A DNA stretch of 42,661 nucleotides, taken from positions 1 to 42,661 of IMG/VR virus record IMGVR_UViG_3300028024_000014. One strand, given 5' to 3'. The position numbers and the translations under genes were made by a program. The stretch comes from a virus. The first letter of the stretch is position 1. Every line of letters starts with the position of its first letter. The notes under the pieces were generated by a model, which did not search any database, had not been told where the DNA came from, and worked only from the letters and a program-made list of their open reading frames with translations. This document shows positions 20,687 to 29,500 of the stretch, piece by piece.

Positions 20687-23600
20687 ATGAACAACCTCGA
20701 GAACATTGGCTACAACCTGATTCTGGATGACTCGGGTTTCCGGGTCACCGCGCAGGCCACCAACGCACAGCTAAAGGCACTCGAAGCGCAGTTTGCCTCC
20801 ACCGGGCAGGGTGTGAAGGCGATCGAGGACAAGATCAACTCCGCGGGTGTGACCTTCCACCAATGGGTCACCACCATCGGCGCGCTCAAGTTCGCGCTGA
20901 TGGACCTCGATAGCGTCTTTCTGTCGCTGCCCAAATCCATCCTCGAAACCGCCGGCGAGATCGAAAAACTCCAGGTCGTCCTGAAGGGTCTCTCCACGGC
21001 CGCTGACGACGCCGGCCGCGCGGCCGACGCGACGATCGGCAAGAACTTCATCCTGAACCTCGAGCAGAACGTCCCGTTCAAGCTCCAGGCGCTCACCGAC
21101 ACATTCGTCAAGCTGAAGACGGTCGGCATCGACCCGATGAACGGCTCGATGGAGACGCTGCTTAACGAGGTCGCCAAATACGGCGGTAGTTCCGAACAGC
21201 TCAAGAGCGCCTCGCTCGCTATTCAGCAGATGGCCGGCAAGGGCGTCGTCTCGCTGCAGGAGTTGCGCATGCAGCTCTCGCAGGCGATCCCGGGCGCCGC
21301 GCAGCTGATGGCTGATGCGATGGGTATGTCGATGGGCGACCTGACCAAGGCGATCAGCAAGGGCACGGTCGCCTCCGAGGGCGCCATCAAGAAGATGCTG
21401 GCCGCCTTCTCGCTCGACTCGATGGGCGCCGGCCGCGCGCAGATGGAAACCTGGGTGGGCACGCTGGAGAAGCTGAACACCAAGTGGGATCTGTTCAAGG
21501 TGGACGTGGCCGATGCCGGGCTCTTCGCCGCGGCCAAGGCCGAGCTGAACGACATGATGTCGCTCTTCGGCACGTCGCAGGCGAAGGAGTGGGCGCGCAG
21601 CCTGTCGAGCGAGTTTGTCTCGATGATCAACCTCTTTCACGATGGTCGCGTCGCTCTACAGGAATACCTGCCGCAGCTCATCGAGCTCGGCAAGGTCGTC
21701 CTCACGGTGTTCTCGATAACGGTCGTCGCGAGCTGGCTCGGCGGGATGCGCAACGCGCTGACGGGCATCGTCACGGCCTACCAGGAATACGCGGCCAATG
21801 CGATCGCCGCGGAGGGCGTGGTCGCTGCCAAGAAGCTGTCGGTGACCGAGCAGATCCTTGCGGCCGACGCCAAGCGCCGCGAGTCGATCGCGATGGAAAG
21901 CGAACTGCGGCAGGAAGCGCTCGCGCGCGAGATCGCGAATAACCAGCGCATGATCGTCGAGAACGACAAGCGCGTCGCGGCGATCGACGCCGCGCGCCAG
22001 GCAGAGCGCGCCGCGGAAATCGAGAACAACGCGCAGATCCTCGCCTCGAAGATCGCACTCTACGAAGAACTCACGGCCCGCGAAGTCGAGGCAACGGCCT
22101 TCGTGCAGGCCGAGCAATACAAGCGCGCCCAGATGGGGCTCGCGAGCAACGCGGCGACCGCGGCCGAATACGCCGCGCAGGCAAAGTTCACAGCAGAGGT
22201 GGAAGGTCGTCTCGCGTCGATGCGCGCCGAGATCGGGCTGCTGGAGGCCGAAGCCATTGCACTGCGCGAGCGCAACGCGCTGCTGATGGCAGCCACTGCT
22301 GCTGAAATCGAGAATGCCGGCGCCATGTCGAGCTCGAACGCCGCGCTTGTCGAAAAGAACGCCGCGCTTGCGACGGCCATCGGCGCCGAGCGCGTCGCGA
22401 TCGCCAACATGGCCGAAATGACCTTCGGCACCGCGGCGCTCAAGACGGGCCTGATGGGCTTGCAGTTCGCGTTCAACGCGGTCGGCGGCTGGCTCACGGT
22501 GCTCGCGGGCATCATCATCGGCGGCATCGCGCTGTGGGACCGCTACGCAGAAGCGTCCAAGCGTGCGGCCAACGCAGCGCTCGACGCGGCCAATCTGAAG
22601 CGTTCCATCGCGCAGGGCGACGTCAGCAAGGAGCAGCTCGATAAGTCTGACGCTCACATCGGCGACCAGAAAAGCAAGATCGCCGGGCTCGAAAACCAGC
22701 TGTGGGAGGCGGAGAACGCCCACTCGGGCACGAACGGCGAATATGTGCCGGCCGACCCGACACGCGCCAACCAGCTGCGCGCCCAGCTCGCGGCGGAAAA
22801 GTCGGCGTTGGCTGATCTCGTTGCCCAGCGCGCGGAAGCGAAGAAGACTCTCGACGAGAGCGACGCGAAGCTCCAGGCATCCAAATACGCCACGAGGTAT
22901 CAGGGCGACACCGACGCGCAGATCGAGCAAATCGCGAAGTCCGGCCAGAACCAAGTCTCGGCGATCAAGAAGCGCTACGACGACCTGATGCAGACCATGG
23001 ACAGCCAGTCGCCGGCCTACAAGGCGGCGGCCGACAAGCGCGCGAAGGAGGTCCAGGCTGCCATCCAGAAGGGCACCGCGGACATCGCGGCGGCATACGA
23101 CGCGCGCGACAGGGAACTGCGCACGAAGATCGACAACGTGTCAGGCCCGGACGCGTCGTTGCAGAAGGCTGCGCTCGAGAAGGAGCTCGCGCGCGTGCGG
23201 CAGGAGGCGCAGAACGCCCAGAGCACGATGAATAACGCGCTCGCGCCGAACCAGTTCCTTGCGCCGAAGAATACCGGCGGCCACGTCGCGGCGCCGACCG
23301 ACTTTCTGGAAAAGGCGCTGGACCATGTGAAGGTCCAGCTCGCGGGCGCGACCGAGCAGCTGCGCCAGATCCAGACCGGCGCGACCGAATACGACAAGCT
23401 GCGCAAGGGCGTCGAAATCCAGGTCAAGGAAATGGTCGACGCCGGCCAGCTCGATTACGTCACGCACGGCAAAAACGGCAAGCGCAACACGCCGAGCATG
23501 GATGACGCTGACGTCCAGCAGCTCATTGACGACAAGACGGCGCTCGCGATCGTCAACAACGCCAAGCAGCAGCTCGCGCAGATCAAGCAGAAGCTCGCGC

Positions 23601-25144
23601 CGGCCGAGGAAGAGCTCAAGCGCTCGCTCGCGCTGTTGCAGTCGGGCGACTACACGACCAAGCCCGGCGCTGCTAACGAGCGTGTGCTGAACTTCCTCGA
23701 CAAGATCAATGTGAAGGGCTTCGAAGCGTCGAGGGCAGTCGCGAGCATCACCGAGGAAGAGAAAAAGCTGTTGCTCGTCGCGCCGACGAAGGATCTGGTC
23801 GACTACACGCGCAACCTGATGTCCGGGTATGAGGCACAGAAGGCGCAACTCATCCAGAACAAGAAGGATCAGCTCGACGAAGAGTATCGGATCGCCAAAC
23901 AGGCGTGGGAGCGCGAAGACGCGGCGAAGCTGAACGCGGTCAAGAAGCTCGGCGGCGACGTGGCACTCGAGGAAGCGGCCATTGCTCAGAAGCGCGCGAT
24001 CGATGAGGAAGCGTGGGCGAAGAAGCTGGAAACGCCGATGGAGTCGCTCGCGAAGAAGTGGGGCGACACGACGGCCGAAATGCAGAACGCGTCGACCAGC
24101 TGGGCCAGCAGCACCATCGACGTGTTCGTGAACGCGGTCAAGACTGGCAAGGTGCAGTTCGGCTCACTGCTGGAGACCATCGCGACCGACATGCTGAAGA
24201 TCTCGCTCCAGAAGTCGATGGGCACCGGGCTTCAGCAGATGTTCGACGGACTGACCAAGGGCTTCGTTGGTGTCGCGGGCGGCAACGGCAAGGGTGAGAC
24301 GGGGCTCGCAGGCAGCGCGATGAATGCGGGCGACCAGGCCGCGGCGAGCGCACTGCCGGCCATCCTTAAAGCGCCGATGGAAGCCGTCGGCAGCATGTTC
24401 ACCAAGCTCTTCGGGACGGGCCAGCAATACAGCACGACCCTCGAAGACAACGTGAAGAACCTGATCGTCGGCGAGACCGCGCAGCAGACCACGCAAACCT
24501 CGCTGGTGACACTCGCCCAGGCTGCGCAATACGCCGCAGCCGCACTCGCCTCGATTCAGGGTGGCGCCTCCGGCGGAAGTGGCATCGGCGGGGCGCTCAT
24601 GTCGATCGCCGGTTCGATGGCGGCGGCCTATTTCGGCGGCTCGTCGAGCGCCACTGCCGGAATGCTCTCGCAGACCTCTTCGATGGGCTCCAGCAGCACG
24701 CTGATGGGCGTGCAGGGCGGCACCAACACGCTTGGCAACTGGAACTACACCGGCGGCCAGATGAGCAACCAGTATGCGTTCGCCGATGGCGGTGTGATGA
24801 CGCAATTCGGTCCGCTCGCGCTGCGCAAGTATGCCAACGGCGGTGTCGCCGACAGCCCGCAGGTCGCGGTCTACGGCGAAGGCTCGATGACAGAAGCCTA
24901 CGTGCCGCTGCCGGACGGTCGCTCGATTCCGGTGACGATCACCGGCGGCAACAGCGGGCAGCCGGCTTCGGGCACGCAGTCGAACATCGTTGTCAACGTG
25001 ATCAATCAGTCGGGCCAGCAGGTCGAGGGCAAGCAGGCGGGCTCGCCGCGCTTCGACGGCAAGCAGATGGTCCTCGACATTGTGCTGACTGCGGCGACGC
25101 AGCCGGGCAGCTTCCGTGATGGATTGAAAGGCGCACTGAAATGA
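20687..25144 (+). CDS. Tape measure protein
   Basis: The protein has 1485 residues and is the second-longest gene in the window. Its length fixes tail length, and part of it is ejected with the DNA. The N-terminal third has the conserved tape-measure domain (a LKALEAQFASTGQGVKAIED start; QQMAGKGVVSLQELRMQLSQ near 185; PGAAQLMADAMGMSMGDL near 205). Hydrophobic segments at about 335-352 and 590-615 are candidates for membrane insertion. The centre is long charged coiled coil. The C-terminus is Gly/Ser-rich and ends in the common box YANGGVADSPQVAVYGEGSM. AGGA precedes ATG 20687. Confidence 0.95.
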   Translation: MNNLENIGYNLILDDSGFRVTAQATNAQLKALEAQFASTGQGVKAIEDKINSAGVTFHQWVTTIGALKFALMDLDSVFLSLPKSILETAGEIEKLQVVLKGLSTAADDAGRAADATIGKNFILNLEQNVPFKLQALTDTFVKLKTVGIDPMNGSMETLLNEVAKYGGSSEQLKSASLAIQQMAGKGVVSLQELRMQLSQAIPGAAQLMADAMGMSMGDLTKAISKGTVASEGAIKKMLAAFSLDSMGAGRAQMETWVGTLEKLNTKWDLFKVDVADAGLFAAAKAELNDMMSLFGTSQAKEWARSLSSEFVSMINLFHDGRVALQEYLPQLIELGKVVLTVFSITVVASWLGGMRNALTGIVTAYQEYAANAIAAEGVVAAKKLSVTEQILAADAKRRESIAMESELRQEALAREIANNQRMIVENDKRVAAIDAARQAERAAEIENNAQILASKIALYEELTAREVEATAFVQAEQYKRAQMGLASNAATAAEYAAQAKFTAEVEGRLASMRAEIGLLEAEAIALRERNALLMAATAAEIENAGAMSSSNAALVEKNAALATAIGAERVAIANMAEMTFGTAALKTGLMGLQFAFNAVGGWLTVLAGIIIGGIALWDRYAEASKRAANAALDAANLKRSIAQGDVSKEQLDKSDAHIGDQKSKIAGLENQLWEAENAHSGTNGEYVPADPTRANQLRAQLAAEKSALADLVAQRAEAKKTLDESDAKLQASKYATRYQGDTDAQIEQIAKSGQNQVSAIKKRYDDLMQTMDSQSPAYKAAADKRAKEVQAAIQKGTADIAAAYDARDRELRTKIDNVSGPDASLQKAALEKELARVRQEAQNAQSTMNNALAPNQFLAPKNTGGHVAAPTDFLEKALDHVKVQLAGATEQLRQIQTGATEYDKLRKGVEIQVKEMVDAGQLDYVTHGKNGKRNTPSMDDADVQQLIDDKTALAIVNNAKQQLAQIKQKLAPAEEELKRSLALLQSGDYTTKPGAANERVLNFLDKINVKGFEASRAVASITEEEKKLLLVAPTKDLVDYTRNLMSGYEAQKAQLIQNKKDQLDEEYRIAKQAWEREDAAKLNAVKKLGGDVALEEAAIAQKRAIDEEAWAKKLETPMESLAKKWGDTTAEMQNASTSWASSTIDVFVNAVKTGKVQFGSLLETIATDMLKISLQKSMGTGLQQMFDGLTKGFVGVAGGNGKGETGLAGSAMNAGDQAAASALPAILKAPMEAVGSMFTKLFGTGQQYSTTLEDNVKNLIVGETAQQTTQTSLVTLAQAAQYAAAALASIQGGASGGSGIGGALMSIAGSMAAAYFGGSSSATAGMLSQTSSMGSSSTLMGVQGGTNTLGNWNYTGGQMSNQYAFADGGVMTQFGPLALRKYANGGVADSPQVAVYGEGSMTEAYVPLPDGRSIPVTITGGNSGQPASGTQSNIVVNVINQSGQQVEGKQAGSPRFDGKQMVLDIVLTAATQPGSFRDGLKGALK

Positions 25145-25506
25145 CCTACACGACCATGCCGTTTTGCGACCTGCTGGACAGCTCCAAGTTCCAGCCGGAG
25201 AAAGAGAACCCCGCGCTTGCCTCGAAGATGGACGGCGGCTATGTAGTCACGCGGCCGCGGCACACGCGTCGCCCGCGTCGCACCTTCACGCTGGGCTTTA
25301 CCGACTTCTCGGACGCCCAGCGCGCCGCCGTAGACCAGCACTTCGATGACATGCACGGCGGGTCTTCGATCTTTTACTTCGTTCACCCCGTGAGCAAGGA
25401 AACGATCCTGGCCCGCTACACCACCGACACCACGCTTCAGTGGACTTACAGCGGCTCCGGGCATACGCCATTGTGGAGCGTCACTTTCAAGGTTCAGGAG
25501 GCATGA
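25141..25506 (+). CDS. Minor tail protein M-like
   Basis: The protein has 121 residues, coupled to the tape measure by ATGA. It is beta-rich, with RRTFTLGFTDFSDAQ followed by HFDDMHGGSSIFYFVHP and a last strand LWSVTFKVQE, as in lambda gpM-type proteins of the tail tip that sit between the tape measure and gpL. The order tape measure, M, L, K, J supports it. One base separates it from the next start. Confidence 0.78.
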   Translation: MTYTTMPFCDLLDSSKFQPEKENPALASKMDGGYVVTRPRHTRRPRRTFTLGFTDFSDAQRAAVDQHFDDMHGGSSIFYFVHPVSKETILARYTTDTTLQWTYSGSGHTPLWSVTFKVQEA

Positions 25507-25507
25507 C

Positions 25508-26143
25508 ATGCCAAATCCGCTTTCCGTAGCAAGCATCATCGAAAAGAACAAGCTCGGCAGTGACGTGCCGTATCTCGCGTTCCTCGATGTGGGTGTGATC
25601 GACCCGACGACGGGGACCGTCACGGAGACCCTGCACTTCGTCAACAACACCGAGGACATTGTGCGCGCGGGCGTGACATACACCGCAATGCAGTTTTCGC
25701 TGGAGCTCAAGTCGAAGGCGGGCGCAGCGCCGCAGATCGACCTGTCGATTCTCGACTACACGCGGATGGTCATTCAGAAGATGAATGACTATGGTGGCGG
25801 GGCGGGGTTTCCGGTAACGGTCATTGTCTGCGAGACGGATGCGCTCAACGAGCAGCCGGACATCCAGGAGTATTTCGAGATCGTCACTGCCACGGCAGAC
25901 AACTACGTCACGACCTGGACGCTGGGCGCTGAGAATGCGCTCACAAAGCAGTTCCCCCGACGCATGCAGCGCCGCGACTTCTGCCAGTGGCAATACCGCG
26001 ACGGGCGCACCTGCCGCTATAACGGCGCACTGCCAGCGTGTGACCACACCTTCAGCGGTCCGCTCGGTTGCAAGATGCACGACAACGTGATCAATTTTGG
26101 CGGCCAACCGAATCTGGTGTCCAGCAACATCTTTGTGGCGTAA
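25508..26143 (+). CDS. Minor tail protein L-like with iron-sulfur cysteines
   Basis: The protein has 211 residues. The N-terminal 140 residues are beta-rich tail-tip material. The C-terminal domain has four cysteines, C159, C169, C178 and C188, spaced as in lambda gpL, whose C-terminal domain holds a [4Fe-4S] cluster. Sequence around them (RRDFCQWQYRDGRTCRYNG, PACDHTF, PLGCKMHDN) agrees with the family. A further cysteine lies at 108. The protein forms part of the tail-tip ring under the J hub. ATG 25508 follows AGGAGGC. Confidence 0.85.
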   Translation: MPNPLSVASIIEKNKLGSDVPYLAFLDVGVIDPTTGTVTETLHFVNNTEDIVRAGVTYTAMQFSLELKSKAGAAPQIDLSILDYTRMVIQKMNDYGGGAGFPVTVIVCETDALNEQPDIQEYFEIVTATADNYVTTWTLGAENALTKQFPRRMQRRDFCQWQYRDGRTCRYNGALPACDHTFSGPLGCKMHDNVINFGGQPNLVSSNIFVA

Positions 26144-26144
26144 A

Positions 26145-26540
26145 ATGAATAAGTCACACATGACTTACACAGACTTGCTCGGCCGACCGTTTTCGATGGG
26201 CGGCCGCGGACCCGACGAATTCGATTGCTATGGGCTCGTCAAGTTTCTGATCGAACGCGACACGGGGCACTCAGTGCCGGATTACGTCACCCCGGCGGCA
26301 ATGGGCGCGGTGCACGCGCTGATGATTGTCTCGCGCGAGTTCTGGACTCGGCTGCCGGGGCCGAAGGTGGGCTCGATGGTGTTCTTCAGGCTCGGGCGCC
26401 AAGTCTGCCACGTTGGCTATGTGATAAGTCACACGTTATTTATTCATGCGTGGGAAAAATCAGGCGGCGTGACGATCGAACGGCTCGCCGCCTGGGAAAA
26501 ACGGATTGATGGATTCTATGAATACACCGAAAAAGCGTAA
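26145..26540 (+). CDS. NlpC/P60 tail-tip peptidase (lambda gpK-like, peptidase domain only)
   Basis: The protein has 131 residues. The papain-like NlpC/P60 core has catalytic C28 in DEFDCYGLV, H89 in VCHVGYV and a further histidine H101 in FIHA. Lambda gpK also has an N-terminal JAB/MPN domain, absent here. The enzyme probably cuts peptidoglycan stem peptides as the tail tip passes the wall. ATG 26145 is the likelier start, but ATG 26160, inside a palindrome, is possible; neither has a good ribosome binding site. Two palindromes lie in the gene: one at its start and one encoding residues 94-99. Confidence 0.85.
   Translation: MNKSHMTYTDLLGRPFSMGGRGPDEFDCYGLVKFLIERDTGHSVPDYVTPAAMGAVHALMIVSREFWTRLPGPKVGSMVFFRLGRQVCHVGYVISHTLFIHAWEKSGGVTIERLAAWEKRIDGFYEYTEKA
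26150..26167. promoter_or_regulatory. 18-bp palindromic operator-like site (copy 10) at the K gene start
   Basis: TAAGTCAC-AC-ATGACTTA. A TAAAAT (26141-26146) four bases upstream may be a -10, with a poor -35. The site overlaps both possible start codons of the NlpC gene or its first codons. Confidence 0.7.
26425..26442. promoter_or_regulatory. 18-bp palindromic operator-like site (copy 11) inside the K gene
   Basis: TAAGTCAC-AC-GTTATTTA lies inside the NlpC coding region and encodes ISHTLF between the catalytic and second histidine. It is 84 bases before the start of the J gene, and its right arm equals that of the site at 10447. I see no clear promoter with it. Confidence 0.6.
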
Positions 26541-29500
26541 GGCAGCACCGCAGTTTGTCAGGGTCCGCCGCATCACCAATCCGTTCGAGCCGATGCGCGA
26601 TCTGCGCGACGAGCAGTGGAAGTGGCGCAAGACCTACACGCTCGCTGACTATCTGCCGCTCGGTGAGACGGCCGACGTAGTGCTTTCCGTGAACGGACAG
26701 GTGGTCGAGCGCGAGCACTTTGCAAAGACGAAACTCCAGCCGACCGACTTCGTGGTGATCTGCCCGGTGCCACGCGGCGGTGACGGCGGCAAGGGCATTT
26801 TGCGCATTATCGGCATGATCGTAATCGCGGTGGCTTCCGTCTACACGGGCGGCGCAGCATCGGCCGCGTATGGCCCGATGGCAGGTGCCGCCGCGGCAGC
26901 CGCCGTTACGGTCGCGGGCACATTGCTGCTGAACGCGATCCTGCCGCCTGCGGCAGCGACCAACAGCATGAATGGCGGGCTGGCGAGCAGCTCTAGCTAC
27001 GGCGTCGACGGCGCAAAGAACACCAGTTCCGAAATGATCCCGGTGCCTGTCCCATACGGCACTTTCCGCACCGCGGGCAACGTGATCGGCGTGCACACCG
27101 AGGCAAATGGCAACGACCAGATCCTCTATATGCTGATCAACGCCGGCGAGGGGCCGATTGCGTCTATCACCGACATCGAGATCAATGGCCGCAAGATCAA
27201 TGAGTTCGCAGAAGTGTCCGTGCAGACGCGGCTCGGCGACCCTTTGCAAACGCCAATCGACTGGTTTTCGTCGGTCATCACGCCCTACCAGAAGAACCAG
27301 GAGATTCCGAAAGATGGCAGCTACCTGACGTTCGCGACCGAGGGTGACGTTGAGGCAGTTCGCCTCGACATCAATTTTCCTTCGGGCCTGTATGCGGTCG
27401 ATATGAAGTCCGGCTCGGTCGTCGAGAACAAGATTGCTCTCGAGGCCGACTACCGTATCGCTGGCAGCAACGGCAGCTGGACACCCTTCAGCTCGCAGCC
27501 TGCCACTTACGAGATGGTGCAGGTCCAGCCGGTCACCAGCGTCGGCATTGGCAACCTCCCGGATCAGCGTCTCGCGTATGTCGATGGTGATTCGGGTATC
27601 CCGTGGGATGGGACACAAGTCATCACGGACCTGCACATCACTACACCGGTCGGCACTGTCCTCGACACCACGCGCGATGCCATTTTTGCGAAGTTCGGCA
27701 GCTATATCGGGCAGAACATTGGAAGCTGGCCTGTCGGCTCTGGCGGCATAGTGGCGACTTCGGTGGCGATTCCGCCACAACCGGGCGCGCTCGTGATCAA
27801 AGAAAAGCTGCGCAGCGTTGTGCGCCGCAGCTACACGTCCCCGCAGTTGCCGATGGGCAAGTATGAGGTTCGGTTGCGCCGCGACGCGAACTACATCGAC
27901 TATGGCGCGAACAAGGCGGGGGTTGGGCTGACGAACACCGAAGCAACGTCGTCATCCGACTGCTACGTGTCCGATCTCAATGAAATTGTTTACGCCGGGG
28001 TCGGCCATAACCACACGGCACTGCTTGCGCTGCGCGTGAAGCTCGATGAGCAGCTTTCCGGTATTCCAACCGTCACGTTCGTGAACGGCGGCCGGATCAT
28101 TACGACGTTCCAGCGCGCGAACGGCGTCATCACGACGAAGGAAGCGGCAACCAACAACGCGGCATGGGTGCAGTGGGACGCGCTCACGCACTGGCGCTAT
28201 GGCGCGGGCATCGACGGGGGCCGCCTGGATCTCTCGGCGTGGATCGACTGGGCCGAGTATTGCGCGGCGAATGGCCTCACGTTTGACGGTGTGTTCGACA
28301 CGACCATGAACGCGTGGGACGCCTCGAACTACATCGCGCGCGCTGGCCACGCGCAGCTGGTCCCGGTCGGCACACGCTATTCGATCATTATCGAGCGCCC
28401 TTCCGAGCCTGTGATGCTCTTCGGCATGGGCAACATCGTCGAGGGCACGTTCAAGCAGAGCTGGATGTCGCGCACTGACCGTGCGACCGAAGTGGACGTC
28501 ACGTTTTTCGACAAGACGGACAGCTACAAGCAGAAGACGGTGAAGGTGACCGATTCCGCCGCAGCGCTCGAGGGGCGTCCGCAGAACCCGTCGGCGATCA
28601 CGGCCTATGGCGTAGTGGACATCAAGCGTGCCTATCTCGAAGGCGCGCTGCAGATGAACATCAACCGCTACCTGACTCAGACGTGCGAGTGGGATTCGCC
28701 GATCGAGGCGCTCGCGTGCACGCACGGCGACGTCGTGCTTGTGCAGCACGACCAGCCGGCGTGGGGCTTCTCAGGACGAACGGAGAGCGGCAGCACCGCG
28801 AGCGTGGTGAAGCTCGACAAGCTCGTCACGATGGAGGCGGGCAAGACCTACAAGCTCCTGCTCCTCGGTAGCACCGCGGTGCGTGGCACGGGCACCATTG
28901 GCAGTGTGTCGGGCACCTTCATCGCCGTGCCAACGCCGCCCAATGTGCGCATTCGCCGCATTCGCAATGCCGCAGGAGTGGAGACGGCAGTTAAAACAGT
29001 CGTGAGCGATGGCGTCTATGCTGAATCGACGACCGGGTTTGCTCCGGGGCAGCGCGTCACGTTCTATGACACGGACGTCATCGAGGAACACGACGTCGTG
29101 GTGCAGCCCGGCGAAACGGATGCCGTCACGGTGACCGCACCCCTGTCGTTCGTGCCCGATGTGTTCACGAATTACCTGTTTGGCGAGACGACGAAGGTCA
29201 AGAAGCCTTTCCGCATCACCTCGATCACGCTGGGCTCGACCGACATGCAGCGGCATCTCTCGGCGCTTGAATACCGCGCGGAGGTGTATGACCTGTCGAG
29301 CTATGCCGATGTTGCGAACACGCTCACGCCGCCGTTGCTCGATCCGCGGCAGGCAGCGATCGGCGTCGTGCAGAACCTCTCCGTGTATGAGGAGACCTAC
29401 GTCGCTGGCGCGCTGATCCTGACGGACGTGCGGGCATCGTGGGTGCAGCCGTTGATCGGTAACTATGCCGGCGCCGACGTCTTCCTCCAGATCAACGGGG

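Noticed and set aside
21656-22954. Minus-strand frame of 432 codons in the tape measure gene
   Set aside because: It is a reverse shadow of a coiled-coil coding region, rich in Arg, Leu and His, without initiation signals.
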